64,000 bases of DNA from Porphyromonas sp. oral taxon 275 (GCF_018127745.1 NZ_CP072333.1:2108001-2172000), one strand, 5' to 3'; shown: positions 17,367 to 26,705, counted from the stretch's first letter. The notes: generated by a model from the sequence alone, not told the origin. Numbers and translations are program-made.

Positions 17367-17703
17367 CCTATATCTTGAGACTGATATCCCTCGCGGAGCC
17401 TCTCCCTATACCTCTGCCGTGCCGCAGCCTATCCCTAGGCGCGGGCGCAGCTGTCGCGCGGGCGACGAGCGAGGGTATAGGGGCTTCCTTTTGGCGAATG
17501 ATTCCTTACCTTTGCTCCTAGTCCTGAGAGCCGGTTCCGCAGCTTTTGCTCGCAGTGCGTTATGGGGAGGGAACTAGCTCTAGCTGGGGCTGGGGTAGCG
17601 CTGCTGCCCGAGCTTGGGCTCGGGCGGCTCCGACCTTGAGCCTGCCACTTCTGCGGGCTGAGCAAGGCTAGCCCTAGCGGGGGACGCATACGAAGGAAGC
17701 ACT
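17367..17703. other. Intergenic stretch with single repeat unit and promoter
   Basis: It holds one CTGATATCCCTCGCGG unit (17381-17396) of the 22-bp repeat family and a TACCTTTG box at 17507-17514 that could drive the next gene. No gene was recognised. Confidence 0.5.
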
Positions 17704-18282
17704 ATGATACGATTAGCTACTGCAGCCATCTACAGACGTATAGGCCGACGGATACCCTATGCCAAGCATACGGAGGCCTTGATGCTCCTCTGCAAGGAGG
17801 AGCAGGGGCCTGACTATGATGTGGACGGAGGCATCGCTCCAGATGCCGAGTGCCAGATAGCAGAGCTTGTATTGGGCGAGGGGTGGCAGTGCTTTGATCC
17901 CTCCTCGCAGGAGTTCTATCCCCACGTCATTACGACCCCTGGTATCTGCGGCGAGCGCTCATTGATGGAGGATCTGAAGGACGAACTCCTAGCGTACCGC
18001 ATGCTAGAGCGCAAGCAAGCCCTTTTGCAAAAGCACGGGAAGGAGCTGAAGGCGCCCCTCCCCGCCGCCCCCATCCTGCTCCACGCCTACCTCGAGAAGA
18101 GCTACACCCAGGAGCTGATCACTGCCCTATGTAGCCGCGGAGGGAGGTTCTTCTTGACGGGCATTGAGTATCCGCAGCCTGTGGGCTTCCTCCTCTTTCC
18201 CTCAGAGGACGAGGCCCACTGGATTGAGAGGCTCTCCCCCATGATAGACGAGTTGCGCCTCAAGGACGTTTACTCATTATAG
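17704..18282 (+). CDS. Hypothetical protein, 192 residues
   Basis: I do not recognise a family. The product is soluble, without a signal peptide or membrane segment. It starts MIRLATAAIYRRIGRRIPYA and has an acidic middle (CKEEQGPDYDVDGG), a helical charged segment around residues 85-115 and a C-terminal alpha/beta-looking part (RGGRFFLTGIEYPQPVGFLL). Codon use matches the GC-rich chromosome, so it belongs to the core side of the island boundary. It stands alone between the att site and exbB, with a possible promoter at 17507-17514. Confidence 0.6.
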   Translation: MIRLATAAIYRRIGRRIPYAKHTEALMLLCKEEQGPDYDVDGGIAPDAECQIAELVLGEGWQCFDPSSQEFYPHVITTPGICGERSLMEDLKDELLAYRMLERKQALLQKHGKELKAPLPAAPILLHAYLEKSYTQELITALCSRGGRFFLTGIEYPQPVGFLLFPSEDEAHWIERLSPMIDELRLKDVYSL

Positions 18283-18366
18283 GGCTACCAGCTCGGGCTT
18301 ATCCCTTAGCTGAGAAGCCCCCTAGGGGCTATCGCCTTGCCCCTGAGGCATTCGCCGAATTCTCAG

Positions 18367-18374
18367 TATCTTTG
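18367..18374 (+). promoter_or_regulatory. -7 box TATCTTTG for the exbB operon
   Basis: It matches TAnnTTTG and lies 34 bases before the exbB start. Confidence 0.6.
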
Positions 18375-18408
18375 CTTGATACTAAAACTATAAATAAGAA
18401 ACTATCAC

Positions 18409-19089
18409 GTGGATACCACAGCAACAGCCGCACTGGCACAGACGCTGAGCGAGACCGCATCGACTCAGTCGCTCTCCATCCTTGACCTCGCTACCAAGGG
18501 CGGGTGGATCATGATCGTACTGCTCGTCCTCAGCCTCCTAGCGGTATACATCTTCGTCAGCAAGTTCATCCAGCTGCGCAAGGCCGGCGAGGAGGATAAG
18601 TACTTCGTCCAGCGCATCAAGGACTACGTCGTCGAGGGCAAGACGAGCTCCGCCATCAAGCTCTGTGAGGACACCGACACGCCCTATGCCCGCATGATCC
18701 ACAAGGGGCTGCTGCGCATCGGCCGCCCTATGTCGGACATCCTGGTGATCGTGGAGAACGTCGGCAACGTTGAGGTCGGCCGCCTAGAGAAGGGTCTCCC
18801 CATCCTGGCTACCGTAGCCGCAGGGGCGCCGATGATCGGCTTCCTCGGGACGGTGACGGGGATGGTACGTGCCTTCTTCGATATGGCTAATGCAGGCTCG
18901 GGCGGCGTGGACGTCGCGCTGCTCTCGGGCGGGATCTATGAGGCCCTGGTGACGACCGTCGGGGGGCTCGTCGTAGGGATCATCGCCCTCTTTGCCTACA
19001 ACTACCTCGTGGCCGAGCTCGACAAGGTCGTGGGTAAGATGGAGGCGAAGACCGTCGAATTCATGGACCTGCTGAATGAGGTTCACTAA
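18409..19089 (+). CDS. exbB: ExbB/MotA/TolQ-family proton channel protein
   Basis: The 226-residue protein begins at a GTG codon (no in-frame ATG is nearby) shortly after a good promoter box. It has three membrane helices: about 34-54 (WIMIVLLVLSLLAVYIFVSK), 128-150 with the family motif PILATVAAGAPMIGFLGTVT, and 170-195. With ExbD it uses the proton gradient to energise TonB-dependent outer membrane transport, which would serve the SusC-type transporters in this window. exbD follows 11 bases later and tonB after that. Confidence 0.92.
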   Translation: MDTTATAALAQTLSETASTQSLSILDLATKGGWIMIVLLVLSLLAVYIFVSKFIQLRKAGEEDKYFVQRIKDYVVEGKTSSAIKLCEDTDTPYARMIHKGLLRIGRPMSDILVIVENVGNVEVGRLEKGLPILATVAAGAPMIGFLGTVTGMVRAFFDMANAGSGGVDVALLSGGIYEALVTTVGGLVVGIIALFAYNYLVAELDKVVGKMEAKTVEFMDLLNEVH

Positions 19090-19100
19090 GGCTGGGTACG

Positions 19101-19532
19101 ATGGGACTCAAGCGTAAGACCAAGGTCTCCGAGACCTACAGCATGGCTTCGATGACGGACGTCATCTTCCTGCTGCTCATCTTCTTCCTCGTCACCAGTA
19201 CGATCATCGTACCCAATACGATCAAGGTGACGCTGCCTACCTCGGCACCCCAGTCGAGCCCTGAGCAGCCCGCGGCACGCATCACCGTGACGCCCGACCT
19301 GCACTACTACCTCGGTATCGACCGTGAGGCCCCCGTCGAGCTGAGCCGCGAGGCCCTCGGCGAGCAGCTGGCGATCTTCGCAGCCGAGCATCCCGAGGCC
19401 TACGTCTCCATCCAGGCCGATGAGAGCGTCCCCTACCGCGAGGTCGTAGGCGTCATCAATGCTGCGGCGACCTCCTCGCTGCGTGTGGTGCTTGCTACGC
19501 GCGCCGAGACCCCCAGCACCCCTACACGCTAG
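19101..19532 (+). CDS. exbD: ExbD/TolR-family biopolymer transport protein
   Basis: The 143-residue protein has a basic N-terminus, one membrane helix (about 20-37) with the essential aspartate in SMTDVIFLLLIFFLV, and a periplasmic ExbD domain. That domain ends in the VSIQADESVPYREVVGVIN motif. It completes the proton channel with ExbB. It lies between exbB and tonB in a tight operon. Only one ExbD-like gene is present; many Bacteroidota carry two in tandem. Confidence 0.92.
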   Translation: MGLKRKTKVSETYSMASMTDVIFLLLIFFLVTSTIIVPNTIKVTLPTSAPQSSPEQPAARITVTPDLHYYLGIDREAPVELSREALGEQLAIFAAEHPEAYVSIQADESVPYREVVGVINAAATSSLRVVLATRAETPSTPTR

Positions 19533-19539
19533 CCTCCCT

Positions 19540-20382
19540 ATGGATCCTCAGGATAGATCTAGGATACAGCGCCGCGCCCTAGGCCTGGTCATCACCCTCG
19601 CGCTACACGGACTGCTCCTGGGGCTGCTGGCCTTCATGATGCTCCGTGTGGAGCGTCCGCAGCCCAAGCCTGTGGAGCTCCTCGTAGCGGTCAACGTGGG
19701 TAATGTCCCCCAGGCCTCTGGTGCCGAGGAGCCTGGCGGAGTGCAGACGCCCGAGCCGCAGCGGCAGGAGGTCTCTGCGCCTCCCGTCGTCGAGCCGCGT
19801 CCCCAGCCCGTCCAGCCCAAGGTGCGCCCCAAGACGCCTCCCGCCGAGCCCATCAAGACGCAGCAGCACGAGCCCAGCCTCCACGCCGCTGAGGTCGAGG
19901 CTCGCAAGGAGGCCGAGCGTCGCGCACGCGCTGAGGCGGAGGCCGCACGCCGTGCTGCAGCCGAGGCTGCCGCTCGTGAGGCCGCCCGCCAGCAGGTGGG
20001 GCGCTCCGTGGCAGGTGCCTTCGGCGCCCAGTCAGGCAAGGCTGGCTCACAGGGTACGGCTAGCTCGGGCTCGGGCAACCAAGGGAACCCCAACGGCAGT
20101 GCCGGCAGCTACGCGCTAGCAGGCCGCAGCGTGGTCAGCAACGGCGGTGTGCTGGCACGCCCCGCCACGAGCCGAGCTGTCGATGGCGTGGTCCGTGTAC
20201 GTATCGTCGTCGATGGTGCGGGGCACGTGATGCGTGCTACCGTAGCTCAGGGGACGAACATCGCCGACACGAGCATCCGCAACGCAGCGCTCGCCGCAGC
20301 GCGAGCTACGCGCTTCAACGCTGTCGCTGGAGCCGAGGAGCAGGAGGGGATCATCACCTACCGCTTCAAGATCCAGGACTAG
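19540..20382 (+). CDS. tonB: TonB energy-transducing protein
   Basis: I chose the ATG at 19540 (MDPQDRSRIQRRALGLVITL) because it places one membrane helix near the N-terminus and follows the exbD stop by 7 bases. After the helix come a proline-rich spacer (residues about 60-105), an Ala/Glu/Arg helix (about 118-150), a Gly/Ser-rich linker and a C-terminal TonB domain (about 205-280). The last includes VVRVRIVVDGAGHVMRATV and ends YRFKIQD. The spacer spans the periplasm so that the end domain can grip outer-membrane receptors. The total of 280 residues is normal. Confidence 0.9.
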   Translation: MDPQDRSRIQRRALGLVITLALHGLLLGLLAFMMLRVERPQPKPVELLVAVNVGNVPQASGAEEPGGVQTPEPQRQEVSAPPVVEPRPQPVQPKVRPKTPPAEPIKTQQHEPSLHAAEVEARKEAERRARAEAEAARRAAAEAAAREAARQQVGRSVAGAFGAQSGKAGSQGTASSGSGNQGNPNGSAGSYALAGRSVVSNGGVLARPATSRAVDGVVRVRIVVDGAGHVMRATVAQGTNIADTSIRNAALAAARATRFNAVAGAEEQEGIITYRFKIQD

Positions 20383-20420
20383 CCCTCTTCTCTCTTACTA
20401 CTTATAGACCCGTATCAACT

Positions 20421-20975
20421 ATGGCTAAGAACATCTATGTCTTCCTGGCCGAGGGCTTCGAGGAGATCGAGGCCGTGACGACCATCGACCTCCTGCGCCG
20501 CGCAGGACTCCCCACCCATATCGTCGCCGTCGGGGATAGCCCCCGTGTGACGGGCGCCCATGGCATCGTCGTTCAGGGCGACGTGCTCGTCGACGAGGTC
20601 TACAGTGCCGACGTCCAGGCCCTGGTCCTCCCGGGAGGACTGCCTGGGGTGACGAACCTCAAGGCTTCGGCCAAGCTCCAGACGCTGCTCCAGGATGCTG
20701 CCCAGGCGGGCAAGTGGCTGGCCGCCATCTGCGCCGCGCCCTCCATCCTTGGCGAGCGGGGCTATCTCGAGGGACGCGAGGCTACGGCTTACCCAGGCTT
20801 CGAGCAGTACCTCACGGGCGCTGCAGCACAGCCGCTGGGGGTCGTTCGCTCAGGCAACATCATCACGGGGCGCAGCGCAGGCTCGACCGTTGACTTTGCC
20901 CTTGAGCTCATCAAGGCCATCGAGGGAGAGGACAAGGCAGCCGAAGTCGCTCGCGCTATCGTCTACCAGCGATGA
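20421..20975 (+). CDS. DJ-1/PfpI-family protein (YajL-like)
   Basis: The 184-residue protein starts KNIYVFLAEGFEEIEAVTTI, typical of DJ-1/YajL/ThiJ proteins with the conserved Glu near residue 16. The reactive cysteine lies in LAAICAAPSILGE (about residue 105). The family includes deglycases, chaperones and oxidative-stress sensors; the exact activity cannot be read here. It follows tonB by 38 bases and overlaps the next start by four bases (ATGA), so it is probably part of the same transcript. Confidence 0.88.
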   Translation: MAKNIYVFLAEGFEEIEAVTTIDLLRRAGLPTHIVAVGDSPRVTGAHGIVVQGDVLVDEVYSADVQALVLPGGLPGVTNLKASAKLQTLLQDAAQAGKWLAAICAAPSILGERGYLEGREATAYPGFEQYLTGAAAQPLGVVRSGNIITGRSAGSTVDFALELIKAIEGEDKAAEVARAIVYQR

Positions 20976-21313
20976 GCCTCGAGGAAGCGCAGCGCGCCGT
21001 AGATACCTGGATCCAGGAGTACGGCGTCCGCTACTTCTCCCCGCTGACCAATATGGCCATCCTCACCGAGGAGGTCGGGGAGGTCGCTCGCCTCATGGCG
21101 CGCCAGTACGGCGACCAGAGCTCCAAGCCCAGCGACGAGGGACGCCAGCTCGGCGATGAGCTAGCCGACGTCCTCTGGGTCGTGCTGTGCCTGGCGAACC
21201 AGACGGGGGTGAACCTCACCGAGGCCTTCGCCCGCAATCTGGAGAAGAAGACGCAGCGCGACGCCACACGCCACCACGACAATCCTAAGCTACGCCCCCA
21301 GGAGGGCGAATAA
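20972..21313 (+). CDS. MazG-like nucleotide pyrophosphohydrolase
   Basis: The 113-residue protein has the all-alpha MazG/RS21-C6 pattern. EEVGEVARLMAR supplies the ExxE acidic pair, and a second acidic pair lies in GDELADVLWVVLCLAN. These residues coordinate Mg for hydrolysis of (d)NTPs to (d)NMPs plus pyrophosphate, usually as house-cleaning of damaged nucleotides. The single domain and length fit the short dCTPase-like group rather than full MazG. The start overlaps the DJ-1 gene stop (ATGA). The TWIQEYGVRYFSPLTNMAIL start is common in Bacteroidota members. Confidence 0.88.
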   Translation: MSLEEAQRAVDTWIQEYGVRYFSPLTNMAILTEEVGEVARLMARQYGDQSSKPSDEGRQLGDELADVLWVVLCLANQTGVNLTEAFARNLEKKTQRDATRHHDNPKLRPQEGE

Positions 21314-21373
21314 GACAAGGGCAGCCCTCCGCACACATGGCGGTGGCTGCCCTACATTCATTAAACTATTACT

Positions 21374-22249
21374 ATGGTAGAGACCAATCACAGCAAGTAT
21401 CAGGAGGCCTTCGACGCCTTCGCCCCCGCGCTTACGCTCGCCGAGATCGAGCAGCGTGTGGCCAAGATCCTCAGCGAGCGCTACGAGGCCAACAACTGCG
21501 CCGAGGTCAAGAAGTTCCTCCACTCCACGATCGACCTGACGACGCTCACGGCACGCGATACCGAGGCCAGCGTCGCCGAGCTGGTAAGCCGTGTCAATGA
21601 CTTCGAGGGCACGGAGGATATCCCCAGCGTCGCCGCCATCTGCGTCTACCCCAACTTCGTCAAGACCGTGCGTGAGCTGCTGACCGACGAGTCCGTGCAG
21701 GTGGCCTGCGTCAGCGGCTGCTTCCCCGCCAGCCAGAGCTTTATCGAGGTCAAGATCGCGGAGACCGCCCTGGCTATCGCAGCGGGCGCAGACGAGATCG
21801 ACATCGTGCTCAACCTCGGGGCCTTCCTCGCAGGTGACTACAGCGAGGCCGCTACCGAGATCGAGGAGCAGAAGGCGACGGCACGCGATGCGCGCCTCAA
21901 GGTCATCCTCGAGACGGGCGCCCTGCGTGAGCCCGAGGCCATCCGTCGTGCTGCTATCCTAGCGCTCTTCGCCGAGGCGGACTTCCTCAAGACCTCGACG
22001 GGCAAGGAATATCCTGGGGCTGACCTCGTAGCCGCCTACATCCTCTGCTCGGTGCTGCGCGAGTACCACGAGAAGTATGGCCAGCTGCGTGGGGTGAAGT
22101 TCAGCGGCGGCATCCGTACGCCCGAGGATGCGGTGAAGTACTACTGCATCGTCGAGGCCGTGCTGGGCAAGGAGTGGCTGACCAACGAGCTCTTCCGTAT
22201 CGGCGCCTCCAGCCTCGTCGAGAGCCTCGAGCGCGAGCTCGTCGGCTAG
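21374..22249 (+). CDS. deoC: Deoxyribose-phosphate aldolase
   Basis: The 291-residue cytosolic enzyme splits 2-deoxyribose-5-phosphate into glyceraldehyde-3-phosphate and acetaldehyde in deoxynucleoside salvage. The Schiff-base lysine lies in ADFLKTSTGKE (about residue 208). Other TIM-barrel features include IDLTTLTARDTEASV at the first strand, EIDIVLNLGAFLAGD and VKFSGGIRTPEDA. The N-terminal extension of about 50 residues is usual in Bacteroidota DeoC. A small hairpin between the pyrophosphohydrolase and this gene (21318-21353) suggests a separate transcript. Confidence 0.93.
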   Translation: MVETNHSKYQEAFDAFAPALTLAEIEQRVAKILSERYEANNCAEVKKFLHSTIDLTTLTARDTEASVAELVSRVNDFEGTEDIPSVAAICVYPNFVKTVRELLTDESVQVACVSGCFPASQSFIEVKIAETALAIAAGADEIDIVLNLGAFLAGDYSEAATEIEEQKATARDARLKVILETGALREPEAIRRAAILALFAEADFLKTSTGKEYPGADLVAAYILCSVLREYHEKYGQLRGVKFSGGIRTPEDAVKYYCIVEAVLGKEWLTNELFRIGASSLVESLERELVG

Positions 22250-22431
22250 CCTCACCGCCGGCCGCGATCCCTAAGGGCTGCTTCTCCGCCTCCATCCGCA
22301 GCATGTAGCCAGCCAAGCACTGCAGCGCGCAGCGTATAAGGCCCGCACCGCCGCGCCCACGTGTAGCATATAGCTAGCCTAGCACCACGACGTGCCACCG
22401 TCCGACCGCGGCCTGCCTCGCAGCCCAATAG

Positions 22432-22480
22432 AAACGACAAGGACCTCTAGGAGCATCGCTCCTAGAGGTCCTTGTCGTTT
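22432..22480. terminator. Terminator shared by tRNA-Lys and deoC
   Basis: A perfect 23-bp stem with a 3-base loop (ATC), AAA on one side and TTT on the other, so it works in both directions. It lies 2 bases beyond the tRNA 3' end. Confidence 0.85.
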
Positions 22481-22481
22481 G

Positions 22482-22554
22482 TGAACCAGCTGGGGTTCGA
22501 ACCCAGGACCCCATCCTTAAAAGGGATGTGCTCTACCGACTGAGCTACTAGTTC
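22482..22554 (-). tRNA. tRNA-Lys (anticodon TTT)
   Basis: Read on the minus strand the sequence folds into a full cloverleaf. The acceptor GAACTAG pairs with CTGGTTC, the D arm has AGCTCAGTCGGTAGAGC, and the anticodon stem CATCC/GGATG holds the loop CTTTTAA. The T arm is CTGGGTTCGAACCCCAG. The CCA end is not encoded. Confidence 0.95.
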
Positions 22555-22803
22555 TACCTTAATTCAAGCCACGTGCTCCCCTTGCGGCGTAGGCGTAACT
22601 TGCGAGGGCAAAGATACGTAAAGATTGCCAAAAGCGCAAGCTAGCCCGCCACGAGAGCATGGACTGGGGAAGGCTAGCAGATGACTGATTGCGCTGGGAG
22701 GGGCAAGGGTTTAGTCCTTTGTCTATTCGCTTGCTCCGCCCTTGCACCTCCAGCCCTCCAGCTTTAGCTCGCTTCGCAGCCTAACCCCGCGGCTTCGTCC
22801 CCC

Positions 22804-22880
22804 TTATCCCTCAGCCCCGCGGCTGATATCCCTCACGGCTCTGACGGACGTCCCTCACGGGGCTGAGGGATATCGGTCAG
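22804..22880. repeat. 22-bp-period tandem repeat, locus 1
   Basis: Three full units (22804, 22826, 22848) and one partial unit. The units run from TTATCCCTCA/ATATCCCTCA to a CTGACGG- or CTGAGGG-type end. The rest of 22555-23002 shows no gene. Confidence 0.8.
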
Positions 22881-23002
22881 GAAGCAGAGGGGTATGCATC
22901 AACACTGTGCTCTTTTGGGGTCGTGGCGAAGCAAGTTGTAAGGGAGGGGATGCGTCAGGCCTGCCGTAGCAGGGCTAGGACGCGCTTCGTAGTTATAAAG
23001 TG

Positions 23003-23039
23003 CAAGGCCCCGCAGCTCGTGTCGAGCTACGGGGCCTTG
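23003..23039 (-). terminator. rpoD terminator
   Basis: A 17-bp stem with one mismatch and a TGT loop lies 59 bases beyond the rpoD stop. On the minus strand CACTTTATAAC follows. Confidence 0.7.
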
Positions 23040-23097
23040 GCCTTAGGGGGGGAGGCGAGCGTCCTTCGGATGGGACGGGCGCCTCGCGGGGATGGGG

Positions 23098-23955
23098 CTA
23101 GAGGTACTGCTTGAGCGCCTCGCAGTTGGTGCCGTGGCGGAGGCTGCGGACACCCTTCTCCTTGATCTGACGGACGCGCTCGCGGGTCAGACCGAACTTC
23201 AGGCCGATCTCCTCCAGCGTCATCTCGCCGCCGCCGTGCAGGCCGAAGGCCAGCTTGATGATCTCGGCGTCGCGCTGGGGCAGGCTCGAGAGGACGTGGT
23301 CGATCTCGCGGGAGAGGGACTCGCGCATCAGCGCCTGATCGGTCTTGGGCATGTCGTCGCTGCTCATCGTGTCCAGCAGCGTATTGTCCTCGCCCTCGGC
23401 CAACGGTGCGTCCACCGAGATGGAGCGGCCAGAGATCTTCAGTACCTCCGAGATCTTCTCCTCGGGGATGTCCAGCTCGACGGAGAGCTCCTCGGGGCTA
23501 GGCTTGCGCTGGTGCTCCTGCTCGAAGCGGGCGATGGCCTTGGTGATCTTATTGAGCGTCCCCACCTGGTTGAGCGGGAGACGGACGATACGGGCGTTCT
23601 CGGCGATGGCCTGGAGGATAGACTGACGGATCCACCACACAGCGTAGGAGATGAACTTGAAGCCTCGCGTCTCGTCGAACTTCTCCGCCGCCTTGATCAG
23701 CCCCAGGTTGCCCTCCTCGATGAGGTCGACGAGCTCAAGGCCTTGGTTCTGGTACTGCTTGGCGACAGAGACGACGAAGCGGAGGTTGGCACGCACCATA
23801 CGGTCCAGAGCACGGCGGTTCCCCTGCTTGATCTTCTGGGCGAGCTCTACCTCCTGGTCTATGGTCAGTAGTTCCTCACGCCCTATCTCCAGCAGGTAGC
23901 GGTCTAGGTCCTCAGTACGGCGGGTGATGGTCGCTGCGATCTTGATCTGTCTCAT
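23098..23955 (-). CDS. rpoD: RNA polymerase primary sigma factor RpoD/SigA
   Basis: The 285-residue protein is the short primary sigma of Bacteroidota, without region 1.1. Region 1.2 opens with [16 protein letters not shown]. Region 2 carries the core-binding and -10 recognition motifs [20 protein letters not shown] and [20 protein letters not shown]. Region 3 starts at [14 protein letters not shown], and region 4 has the helix-turn-helix [20 protein letters not shown]. It recognises TAnnTTTG-type promoters, many of which are visible in this window. It is transcribed alone, with its own promoter and terminator. Confidence 0.96.
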   Translation of the reverse strand: MRQIKIAATITRRTEDLDRYLLEIGREELLTIDQEVELAQKIKQGNRRALDRMVRANLRFVVSVAKQYQNQGLELVDLIEEGNLGLIKAAEKFDETRGFKFISYAVWWIRQSILQAIAENARIVRLPLNQVGTLNKITKAIARFEQEHQRKPSPEELSVELDIPEEKISEVLKISGRSISVDAPLAEGEDNTLLDTMSSDDMPKTDQALMRESLSREIDHVLSSLPQRDAEIIKLAFGLHGGGEMTLEEIGLKFGLTRERVRQIKEKGVRSLRHGTNCEALKQYL

Positions 23956-24059
23956 CGTGTATCTCTATGTCTTATATGTCTTCGTCTAAAGTGGTGGAGG
24001 CCCCAGCGCGGGGATAGGTCAGGCTAGCGCCTACCGATTCGCTGGGCTCGAAATAGGCG

Positions 24060-24076
24060 CAAAGATAACAAATATA
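24060..24076 (-). promoter_or_regulatory. Two overlapping -7 boxes for rpoD
   Basis: TATATTTG (24076-24069) and TATCTTTG (24067-24060) on the minus strand both fit TAnnTTTG, about 105-120 bases before the start. Confidence 0.6.
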
Positions 24077-24172
24077 TGCTACACTGAGATGCTAGCGCTG
24101 GGCTTCCTCCGTAGTAGAGACAGCTCGCGCGCGGAGAATGTTCACCGAGCTAAGGCGCTGGTGGAGCCTCGG

Positions 24173-24877
24173 CTAGAAGAGCGTATAGCCGAGGCTCAGC
24201 CACGAGGTCGTGGTGCGCAGGCTCGACCTGCGAGGAGCGTCCTGCCAGATGTTGGTGAGGCCCTGCTCGATGCCGAGGCGTAGGAAGAAGCTCCCCAGCT
24301 CGAGCTTCGCCGCTAGGTGTAGGGCGAGGTCTCGCTCCTTGAGGCTGAGGCTCGGGCGCTGCTCCTCGGGGAGCCGGTAGGGATCATAGTCTGCCGTGGC
24401 ACTCCGCTCGCTGTGGGAGGCGGCGCGGTAGCTGTAGCTGCCGCCGAGGGCGCTATTGTAGGACAGGCCGAGCTCACCGCTCACGCCCGCCCCGACGAAG
24501 GGCACTGCTAGGCGCATCCCCACCGCGACGGGGATGCTGAGGTACTGCAGGCGGAGCTGCTCCGTACCCGTGAGCCCCTGCGCCCCGAGCTCCAGCGGAC
24601 GGCTGCCCCTACGGCTAAGCTCGTTATTAGCTCCGAGCTGCTGATAGTAGAGCCCCGCGGAGATGTAGGTCAAGGGCCCCAGTGAGAGCTCAAGGCCTGC
24701 ACCCGCCCTTAGCCCTTGGATGCCGCCGAGCGGGCCCGAGCTTCCAGACTGCGTCATACGGAGGTTCGCCGAGCTCATCCCGAGCTCGAGGCTAGGCCGC
24801 AGGAAGGGGTTCTGCGCCCCCAGCGGGAGGCTGAGGAGGAGCGCCCCAAGGGCCAGGAGCGTACGTAGGCTGATCAT
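24173..24877 (-). CDS. Outer membrane beta-barrel protein
   Basis: The 234-residue protein has a signal peptide (MISLRTLLALGALLLSLPLG, then AQ). Alternating hydrophobic strands such as LTYISAGLYYQQLG and LHLAAKLELGSFFLRLGIEQ follow. It ends in phenylalanine (LSLGYTLF), the outer-membrane assembly signal. It looks like a PorT/OmpW-type eight- to ten-strand barrel with unknown cargo. It follows corA by 49 bases on the same strand, so the two could be co-transcribed. Confidence 0.75.
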   Translation of the reverse strand: MISLRTLLALGALLLSLPLGAQNPFLRPSLELGMSSANLRMTQSGSSGPLGGIQGLRAGAGLELSLGPLTYISAGLYYQQLGANNELSRRGSRPLELGAQGLTGTEQLRLQYLSIPVAVGMRLAVPFVGAGVSGELGLSYNSALGGSYSYRAASHSERSATADYDPYRLPEEQRPSLSLKERDLALHLAAKLELGSFFLRLGIEQGLTNIWQDAPRRSSLRTTTSWLSLGYTLF

Positions 24878-24926
24878 GAGAGGGGGCTCTGAGGCTAAGG
24901 GCTACCGTCGGGCCACGAGGCCGCGA

Positions 24927-25850
24927 CTAGAACCACTTGATCTTGCGGAAGAGGAAGAAGGCGATCCCCGAGATCATGACCGAGACGCAGAAAATGAAGA
25001 GGAAGGCCCAGTGCCAGTCCCCCAGGTAGACATCAACGTTCATCCCGAAGAAGCTGGAGATCATCGTCGGTATGGTCAGCACGATGGAGATGCTGGTCAT
25101 ACGCTTCATGATGGTATTGACATTGTTGGAGATGATGTTGGCCGAGGCGTCCATCATGCTGGTCACGATGTCGGTGTAGATATTGATGGTGTTGTAGGCC
25201 TGCCTTAGCTCGATACTCACGTCCTCGAAGAGGTCGGGGTCGACCTGGCTACTGCGCGAGGTCGTGCGCAGACGCCCCAGCATGGCTTCATTCCCACGGA
25301 TCGAGGTGCTGAAGTAGACGAGCGATCGTTGCAGGCGCATGATGCGCAGCAGGTCCTCATTACGGATGCTCTGCTCTAGCTCCTTCTCCGCGCGGTTGAT
25401 CTCGAGGTACATCAGCTTCAGGTACTTCAGGAACCAAACGGCCGAGGAGTAGATCATGCGCGTGATGAACTCCGTGGGGTTGGTGATGGCGATCCCCTTG
25501 CGGCGGATGTGATTGACGAAGTCGGGGAGCATCTGCGTGCGGCGGTAGCAGACCGAGACGATGGCCTTGGGGCCCGAGATGATCCCTATAGGCACCGTCT
25601 GGTAGGGCATGCCCTGCCCGCCGCCGTCCATGGGGATGCGGAGGATGGTCAGCAGCCAGTCGTCCTCGCGCTCCGCTCGGGGGCGCTCGTCGATATCGGC
25701 GATGTCGGAGAGGAATTCGCGGGGGATGCCTAGCTCCTTAGTGAGGAAGAGGAAGTCCTCCTCGTCGGGGCACTCTACATTGACCCAGCACTGGGGCTGG
25801 TACTGGCTGATCTCGGGGAGACCGTCCGCTAGGCTCAGGAAGCTCTTCAT
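24927..25850 (-). CDS. corA: CorA-family divalent cation (Mg2+) channel
   Basis: I chose the ATG at 25850 (MKSFLSLADGLPEI) because relatives start close to this point; a GTG at 25871 would add seven residues. The large cytosolic domain (residues 1-240) includes DIADIDERPRAE. Two C-terminal helices follow, the first ending in the selectivity motif FFGMNVDV. The last residues, RKIKWF, form the basic tail. The protein forms a pentameric channel for Mg2+ or Co2+ in the inner membrane. The GMN motif is intact. Confidence 0.93.
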   Translation of the reverse strand: MKSFLSLADGLPEISQYQPQCWVNVECPDEEDFLFLTKELGIPREFLSDIADIDERPRAEREDDWLLTILRIPMDGGGQGMPYQTVPIGIISGPKAIVSVCYRRTQMLPDFVNHIRRKGIAITNPTEFITRMIYSSAVWFLKYLKLMYLEINRAEKELEQSIRNEDLLRIMRLQRSLVYFSTSIRGNEAMLGRLRTTSRSSQVDPDLFEDVSIELRQAYNTINIYTDIVTSMMDASANIISNNVNTIMKRMTSISIVLTIPTMISSFFGMNVDVYLGDWHWAFLFIFCVSVMISGIAFFLFRKIKWF

Positions 25851-26673
25851 ATACTCGGGGCGAGCCAGCACCTCGTGGCGAAGCGCTGCGCTACTATATA
25901 TATGTCGTTGGGTGGGGATATAGGGTACAGGGGGATCGTCCGTGGGACGGAGCCCCAGACGGGCTGGGGCGGTGGTCTCTCTGGGCGGGCTGTCCCTACT
26001 GGAGCTCGAGCGTGTCGGGGGTCTCTATAGGGTGCAGACGACCAGGAGCAGGCGCATCGTCATGCGCTCATCCGGAGGGAGGGAGTCGTCCATACGCTAG
26101 TCTATAGAGTGATACTTGTTCCTTGCGGTCAAGGCGAGCTACCCAGCTCAGAGCCTTGCCTGTTGCGAGGCAAAGGTACGAAAAAGCCCCCAGCCGCCAG
26201 CCATCGCCCCCACATGCCGCCGCACCCAGCATACCACTCTAGAGCTGGGCGCGAATTCCTAAGCCCGCGCGTTTCGCCTAAGGCTCCCGCCGAGGTGGGC
26301 AAGTAGCTGCCTCCACCCAGCCTCCTAAGGGCGCCTGCGCCAGCTCCTGGTATCCCTCCCTAAGGCCACTCAAGACTGTCTGAGCTGAGCCTCAGCGCGC
26401 TGACCGATATCACTCAGCCGTCTGACTGACGAGCCTCATGGTGCTGACTGATGGCACTCGCGGGGCTGAGGGATATCGGTCAGGGAGGCGGCCTCTTGCC
26501 TCGGGGGGGCGGAGTGCTTGCGGTAGGCCTTCACACTGGGCTTGGAGGGGCGCTTCGCTGGGGTATAGACGTCCGTTTGGACCGAGCTCCTAGCGCATTG
26601 TGGGGTGCGGGGCTATTTAGCTTAGCCTTATGCTTGGGGAGAGGCGGAGGATGGAGGAGTGCGCGCATTGTCT
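25851..26673. other. 855-base gap between corA and the U32 gene
   Basis: No gene was supported. It holds a minus-strand -7 box TACCTTTG (26178-26171) that may serve corA with a long leader, and the 22-bp repeats at 26407-26485. A 22-codon ORF starting MDDSLPPDERMTM on the minus strand is probably chance. Confidence 0.5.
26407..26485. repeat. 22-bp-period tandem repeat, locus 2
   Basis: Units start at 26407, 26429 and 26451, with a partial unit at 26473 that reads ATATCGGTCAGGG. Confidence 0.75.
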
Positions 26674-26681
26674 TATCTTTG
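26674..26681 (+). promoter_or_regulatory. -7 box TATCTTTG of the U32 peptidase gene
   Basis: It lies 25 bases before the chosen ATG at 26706. This is one reason to reject the longer frame starting at 26451. Confidence 0.65.
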
Positions 26682-26705
26682 CAGCTCGACTTTCCCACAG
26701 ACAGA

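Noticed and set aside
26451..26705. 85-codon N-terminal extension of the U32 peptidase
   Set aside because: It runs through 22-bp repeats, and a -7 box lies directly before the internal ATG at 26706.
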